A program made the position numbers and the translations under genes. From the IMG/VR virus record IMGVR_UViG_3300025154_002810, positions 1-36,320 of that record: a DNA stretch of 36,320 nt; one strand, given 5' to 3'. How positions within the stretch are numbered: the stretch's first letter is position 1; each line of letters starts with the position of its first letter. The notes below the pieces were generated by a model. It had not been told where the DNA came from and did not search any database. It saw nothing but the letters and a program-made list of their open reading frames with translations. Shown piece by piece: positions 33,702 through 36,320 of the stretch. Origin of the DNA: a virus.

Positions 33702-33737
33702 TTGCCCTTCAGTCGCCGTGTGACGACCGAAGGGCAA
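33702..33737 (-). terminator. Intrinsic terminator after the sigma-like gene
   Basis: Stem TTGCCCTTC/GAAGGGCAA continuing as GTCG/CGAC past a 1/1 mismatch; on the minus strand TTTTTT follows within 3 nt, then another T run. It lies 10 bp after the sigma-like gene. Confidence 0.88.
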
Positions 33738-33746
33738 GATGGATGA

Positions 33747-34238
33747 TTATTGGAAGTCTTTTAAGCATTTACGAAGCTTGTCCATGAGCTTGTTTTTCCG
33801 ATAATTGAGCGTGGATTGCCGCACACCGAACTCAGCCGCAATTTCACGTTCGGTTTTTCCTTGGCGAATAAGCTCGCAGATGCGGCGGCTGTCGGGGTCA
33901 AGTTCCTCCAGCGCCTTGAACAGTTCCTGAAGCATGAGCTTGTCCGCAATGATGTCCACAATATTTGGCGCCGAGTCCTCAATGATATCCAGCAAGGTCA
34001 ACTTTGAACCTTCCTCACCTTCGTATTCGGCATCAAGCGACAATGAGTCACCCGCAGTGCGGTAACGACAGAGACCGCAGTCACCTTCGCACCGTCTCCA
34101 GTCCGTGCAACCGCACTGCCCATGCTTGCTGGCGTGGTAATGCGTTCTCCAAATGGGACGGTAATATTCTTTATAGATCTCCTCGGTCACGGGGATGAGC
34201 TCGCCGTTTACAGGGATAAAATACTGCTTGTTTGTCAT
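33747..34238 (-). CDS. Sigma-70-like RNA polymerase factor, phage/element type
   Basis: A 163-residue protein with ATG at 34238 behind AAAGGAG; an upstream open stretch to 34310 is not used. The N-terminal part (NGELIPVTEEIYKEYYRP) leads to a Cys cluster at about 42-57 (CGCTDWRRCEGDCGLC). The second half is region 4-like: LFKALEELDPDSRRICELI, then an HTH with KTEREIAAEFGVRQSTLNYRK. Such factors are common in Firmicute phages and conjugative elements and probably direct transcription of the next set of genes. It is flanked by terminators on both sides. Confidence 0.88.
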   Translation of the reverse strand: MTNKQYFIPVNGELIPVTEEIYKEYYRPIWRTHYHASKHGQCGCTDWRRCEGDCGLCRYRTAGDSLSLDAEYEGEEGSKLTLLDIIEDSAPNIVDIIADKLMLQELFKALEELDPDSRRICELIRQGKTEREIAAEFGVRQSTLNYRKNKLMDKLRKCLKDFQ

Positions 34239-34297
34239 AAGATTGACTCCTTTCGTATTTGGAAGGAGCCTGAGCAAGCAGCTATAGAACACAAAAA

Positions 34298-34343
34298 GGA
34301 CGAACCTCACGCATAGCTATAAAGCTACTTGTCAGGCTCGTCC
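34298..34343 (-). terminator. Hairpin terminator before the sigma-like gene
   Basis: Stem GGACGAACCT/AGGCTCGTCC (one mismatch) with an inner TAGCT/AGCTA stem. On the minus strand TTTTT follows directly; on the plus strand TCATTTTTAA follows within 3 nt, so it may work both ways. It lies between the small Cys-rich gene and the sigma-like gene. Confidence 0.75.
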
Positions 34344-34408
34344 GTCATTTTTAATATCAGCCGCCATTAGCGACCTTTGCGTCGTGCTCTGTTTAAGTAC
34401 AGATGGGA

Positions 34409-34612
34409 TTATTCAATTTTACGGATGCCGATGTCGGCCTTGCAGTGAGAGCATTTCAGGTAGTAATCTGCATCAAGGTAACCATCTTGCCCCGGCACAT
34501 ATGTCACGGAATGCGTTCGTTGACCTGTATCAATCAAGCGTCCGAATTGGCAGGCGGGGCAAGGGAGTCTCTGCCGGATATACTGTGGATTGCGGTTTGT
34601 TTTTTTCTTCAT
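34409..34612 (-). CDS. Small zinc-ribbon protein, first early gene
   Basis: A 67-residue protein with CPACQFGRL and, 30 residues later, CSHCKADIGIRK, a classic CxxC-CxxC zinc ribbon. I place the start at ATG 34612 (AGGA 9 nt upstream); a TTG at 34639 behind GAGG and a GTG at 34648 are possible. It is the first gene after operator O1 and so the first gene of the lytic transcript. Function unknown. Confidence 0.75.
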   Translation of the reverse strand: MKKKTNRNPQYIRQRLPCPACQFGRLIDTGQRTHSVTYVPGQDGYLDADYYLKCSHCKADIGIRKIE

Positions 34613-34672
34613 TGGTTGTATTCCTGTTTGGATATTCAAAGGCGTCACCTCTTCAAATTGATTGTATCTGTG

Positions 34673-34700
34673 CCTATGTACGCTAACTTGCGAACATAGG
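34673..34700 (-). promoter_or_regulatory. Operator O1 in front of the early lytic genes
   Basis: A 28-bp imperfect palindrome with arms CCTATGTACGC and GCGAACATAGG, 60-90 bp upstream of the first early gene. It shares TGTACGC and GCGAACAT with the two sites upstream of the repressor gene. A TACAAT at 34661-34666 could be the -10 of the promoter it controls, but no good -35 is seen. Confidence 0.75.
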
Positions 34701-34745
34701 GATAAAAATTAACGGAGAACCTTAATAGTGCTTAGTTCCCCGTAG

Positions 34746-35420
34746 TTACTGGAGTAATAAGTCTAAGTCGCGCAGGCGTTTGGACATAGCGGATTTAGAC
34801 ACCTGAAATACGTCAGACATTTCTTCTACAAAAGAGTTGGAAAGGTATACGGGTGCAAGTTTTTCTACACGTAATCCCAACTTATCGGCCATCAGCATTT
34901 TTACAGTCTTTGCGGGCATAATCAATGCCGCGCCGAGACGATTCGCCTGCCATTCCCGAATATCATCATCGGACATAGGCGGTCGTTTCGTCCATTCTTC
35001 GATGTGGTAGACAGCACAATTGATTTTAGGCATCACAGTCCCTGGCTTTATGTAGTAGAAACGAGGGTGCAAGATGAGATGCGAGCATTCGTGGATGATG
35101 GTAAATCTCACACGTCCCTCAATTTCACTGTCGAGGAGGGCTTTATCAATAAAGATATAGCCCTTTAATACGTTAAGTATGATTTCTTTTGTTCTGGTGT
35201 CGTCCCAAACAATTAATCTACCGTCATTAAAACAGGTACACCCAAGGGTTTTCTCGTCTTGCGACAAATTGGCAAAATCAATAGTGGCGTTGCAGTAAAA
35301 CTCTGCGAAGTGGTCAACATCCATAGCTTGCGGTGCTGTTAGCAGTTCACCGTTTTTATAATTGGTCAGTATCTCGACTGCACGTTTTTCTAATCGTTCC
35401 GCTGTGTATTTATGATACAA
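34746..35420 (-). CDS. immA: ImmA/IrrE metalloprotease
   Basis: A 224-residue zinc metalloprotease. The catalytic HEXXH is in IIHECSHLIL, with a further Glu in REWQANRLGAALIMP, which is the normal ImmA layout. The N-terminal half is a substrate-binding part, and the C-terminus (SNSFVEEMSDVFQVSKSAMSKRLRDL) has a small HTH-like end. The start is TTG at 35420, supported by GGGAGGT 8 nt upstream. In ICEBs1 the homologue cuts the ImmR repressor and releases the element. It follows the repressor gene by 23 bp. The operator O1 lies just past its stop. Confidence 0.92.
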   Translation of the reverse strand: MYHKYTAERLEKRAVEILTNYKNGELLTAPQAMDVDHFAEFYCNATIDFANLSQDEKTLGCTCFNDGRLIVWDDTRTKEIILNVLKGYIFIDKALLDSEIEGRVRFTIIHECSHLILHPRFYYIKPGTVMPKINCAVYHIEEWTKRPPMSDDDIREWQANRLGAALIMPAKTVKMLMADKLGLRVEKLAPVYLSNSFVEEMSDVFQVSKSAMSKRLRDLDLLLQ

Positions 35421-35443
35421 ACGTTTTACCTCCCGTCAACTAA

Positions 35444-35824
35444 TCATTCATCACCGACCTTTTTATTAATAAGGTCGATAACTTCCTGCCAACCCGCATC
35501 AGATAGGCGACCGTCGCGTGCTCTGCGAAGAGCGGTACGGGCGAGGTCTTTCTCCATAATGTATTCCGGCAGGTCTGGCGATACAGTTTTATCCCGCGTC
35601 ATGGCCGCTTTATCAAGCATATTGTTTTTTTCCTTGCCCTCCAATTTCAAAATCCGGGCAATCTCGTCCAGTTTCTTGTCGGGCGGATATCGACGGCCTT
35701 TTTCGATGTCACTCATATAGGCAGGCGCTATATCCAATTCAGCAGCTAACCCGCGAAGGGTTATACCCAAAGCCTTACGCCTTTCCTCAATGAATTTTCC
35801 AAAAGTCAGTTCATTCTCGTTCAT
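35444..35824 (-). CDS. HTH XRE (Cro/CI-type) repressor, ImmR-like
   Basis: A 126-residue DNA-binding protein. Residues about 8-62 are a classic XRE HTH (FGKFIEERRKALGITLRGLA, PAYMSDIEKGRRYPPDKKLDEIARIL). The rest is helical and charged, with no self-cleaving peptidase domain, so removal probably depends on the adjacent ImmA. ATG at 35824 follows AAAGGAGA. Its own promoter is a perfect consensus sigma-70 promoter that carries an operator over the -10 box and another just upstream of -35, so it is likely self-regulated. It reads in the same direction as the lytic genes. Confidence 0.92.
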   Translation of the reverse strand: MNENELTFGKFIEERRKALGITLRGLAAELDIAPAYMSDIEKGRRYPPDKKLDEIARILKLEGKEKNNMLDKAAMTRDKTVSPDLPEYIMEKDLARTALRRARDGRLSDAGWQEVIDLINKKVGDE

Positions 35825-35849
35825 ATCGACTCTCCTTTCGATGATTGTA

Positions 35850-35871
35850 TGTACGCTAACATAGTTACATT
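35850..35871 (-). promoter_or_regulatory. Operator O2 over the repressor promoter
   Basis: TGTACGCTAACATAG then TTACATT; 16 of 22 positions agree with O1. It overlaps the -10 box at 35869-35874, so a bound repressor would block its own promoter. Its left half is exact and its right half degenerate. Confidence 0.7.
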
Positions 35872-35897
35872 ATACTCGAGGTAGATGTGTTTGTCAA
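35869..35897 (-). promoter_or_regulatory. Consensus sigma-70 promoter of the repressor-immA operon
   Basis: Minus strand TTGACA (35892-35897), a 17-nt spacer and TATAAT (35869-35874), all 12 positions matching the consensus. The start would be near 35862, about 40 nt before the repressor ATG. Confidence 0.92.
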
Positions 35898-35901
35898 TAC
35901 C

Positions 35902-35923
35902 CATGTTCGCATTATAGCGTACA
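35902..35923 (-). promoter_or_regulatory. Operator O3 upstream of the repressor promoter
   Basis: CATGTTCGCATTATA then GCGTACA; 18 of 22 positions agree with the complement of O1. It lies about 5 bp upstream of the -35 box, so it could activate or, with O2, repress by looping. Confidence 0.72.
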
Positions 35924-36037
35924 ATTTTTTGAAGCCACTCGTGTTGCCGCCTCTATTATAAACCATTTGCTATTTGCACTTAAAAAGTAATTACATTTAC
36001 AATCAATAAAATAATAATAATATTTATTATAGTACAT

Positions 36038-36051
36038 ATTGTAATTACAAT
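36038..36051. promoter_or_regulatory. Perfect palindrome over the antitoxin -35 box
   Basis: ATTGTAATTACAAT, a 14-bp perfect palindrome. A second GTAATTAC stands at about 35987-35995. Antitoxins of this class normally bind such sites to regulate their own operon. Confidence 0.65.
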
Positions 36052-36067
36052 TACATTGTGCTATAAT
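36039..36067 (+). promoter_or_regulatory. Promoter of the antitoxin gene
   Basis: Plus strand TTGTAA (36039-36044), a 17-nt spacer and TATAAT (36062-36067); the palindrome covers the -35 box. The stretch from 35925 to 36060 is very A/T-rich, unlike the phage genes. Confidence 0.75.
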
Positions 36068-36107
36068 TTTATGCGTATCAGTCTGTTTGCGAAAGGAGGA
36101 CCTGCTC

Positions 36108-36320
36108 TTGGCGGACGAAAAGACAAAACCAAAGGTGCCCATAAAGCACCTCAATATAGCGGAATTCAACCGAGGCCAATCATCGAAACTGATTAAGGCT
36201 CTGGTTGAAGCTGATGATGTCGCATTTATACAAAAAAACGGTAAGCCGCAAGCGGTAGTAATTTCTTACTCCCGCTACGAACGTCTATTACAGGAGGGAA
36301 TTGATATCAATGAGCATTAA
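36108..36320 (+). CDS. Phd/YefM-like antitoxin
   Basis: A 70-residue protein. The start is TTG at 36108, chosen because AGGAGG lies 8 nt before it; the TTG at 36087 has none. It contains an N-terminal strand-helix DNA-binding part (IKHLNIAEFNRGQSSKLIKALVEA-type region, cited in part) and the Phd/YefM pattern of VAFIQKNGKPQAVVISYSRYERLL. Such proteins neutralise a partner toxin and repress their own promoter. It is the only plus-strand gene in the window and has a low-G+C promoter region, so it may be a phage moron or belong to the host side. Confidence 0.8.
   Translation: MADEKTKPKVPIKHLNIAEFNRGQSSKLIKALVEADDVAFIQKNGKPQAVVISYSRYERLLQEGIDINEH
36310..36320 (+). CDS. Start of the next gene, probably the toxin, cut by the right edge
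   Basis: ATG AGC ATT begins at 36310 inside the last codons of the antitoxin in another frame, with AGGAGG about 11 nt upstream. Only three codons are visible. Overlap of antitoxin and toxin genes is the usual arrangement for this class, so a RelE/ParE- or Doc-type toxin is expected; the sequence here cannot show it. Confidence 0.5.

Noticed and set aside
34298-34343. tRNA-like fold
   Set aside because: There is only one long stem with a nested hairpin; no anticodon arm, T arm or CCA end could be drawn. It reads better as a terminator.
35891-35918. Divergent plus-strand promoter (TTGTCA ... TATAGC)
   Set aside because: The spacer is 16 bp and the -10 box is weak; no plus-strand gene starts until 36108, which has its own better promoter.
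1-36320. Integrase or att sites
   Set aside because: No tyrosine or serine recombinase and no convincing direct repeats at the ends were found; they probably lie outside the window.

Overview
The window is most of a temperate, tailed, double-stranded DNA phage genome of the siphovirus type with an HK97-like capsid, sitting as a prophage in a member of the Firmicutes, most likely a gut-type clostridium. The evidence is the strong AGGAGG ribosome sites, the phi13-type major tail protein, and the set DUF2800, DUF2815, family A DNA polymerase, P4-type primase, SNF2 helicase and VRR-NUC that is typical of clostridial phages. No genus can be named from this sequence alone. Almost every gene lies on the minus strand, so the phage reads from right to left. 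No integrase and no att site are visible, so the ends of the element lie outside the window.

From right to left: (i) at the far right, on the plus strand, a Phd/YefM-like antitoxin and the first codons of its partner (36108-36320); (ii) an immunity module of a Cro/CI-type repressor and an ImmA/IrrE metalloprotease (34746-35824), with a consensus promoter and three related palindromic operators, one of them in front of the early genes; (iii) an early regulatory block with a small Cys-rich protein, a sigma-70-like factor and small genes (33140-34612); (iv) a replication block with a DUF2800 nuclease-like protein, DUF2815 ssDNA-binding protein, DNA polymerase, antirepressor, DUF4406-like protein, primase-helicase, VRR-NUC and SNF2 helicase (24071-33143); (v) a DUF1492 late-regulator-like gene, an HNH endonuclease, a candidate cos region and the small terminase (22170-24001); (vi) a modification cassette of S-adenosylmethionine synthetase, a ParB-fused N4/N6 DNA methyltransferase and a cytosine-5 DNA methyltransferase, plus small accessory genes, lying between the small and large terminase genes (16484-22168); (vii) the head, connector and tail genes (1810-16366), including a tail assembly chaperone pair joined by a -1 frameshift site; (viii) holin and amidase, a terminator, and a zinc-ribbon HTH gene that runs off the left edge.

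How the parts work together: the repressor holds the early promoter through shared operators and ImmA is expected to remove it. The early block makes a sigma-like factor and replication proteins. HNH, TerS and TerL package the genome, probably from cos. MetK supplies SAM to two phage methyltransferases in the same, tightly coupled operon.

The least explained signals are: a three-copy leader element (434-498, 29308-29380, 33614-33686) whose conserved CCTCCAG block is complementary to the ribosome site of the gene it precedes; a 98-nt near-perfect hairpin with 20-bp arms directly after the primase stop; five exactly 10-bp-spaced repeats at the end of the SNF2 gene; intrinsic terminators inside a one-direction gene string with no clear promoters after them, which suggests antitermination; and a large terminase whose best start is an AUA codon.
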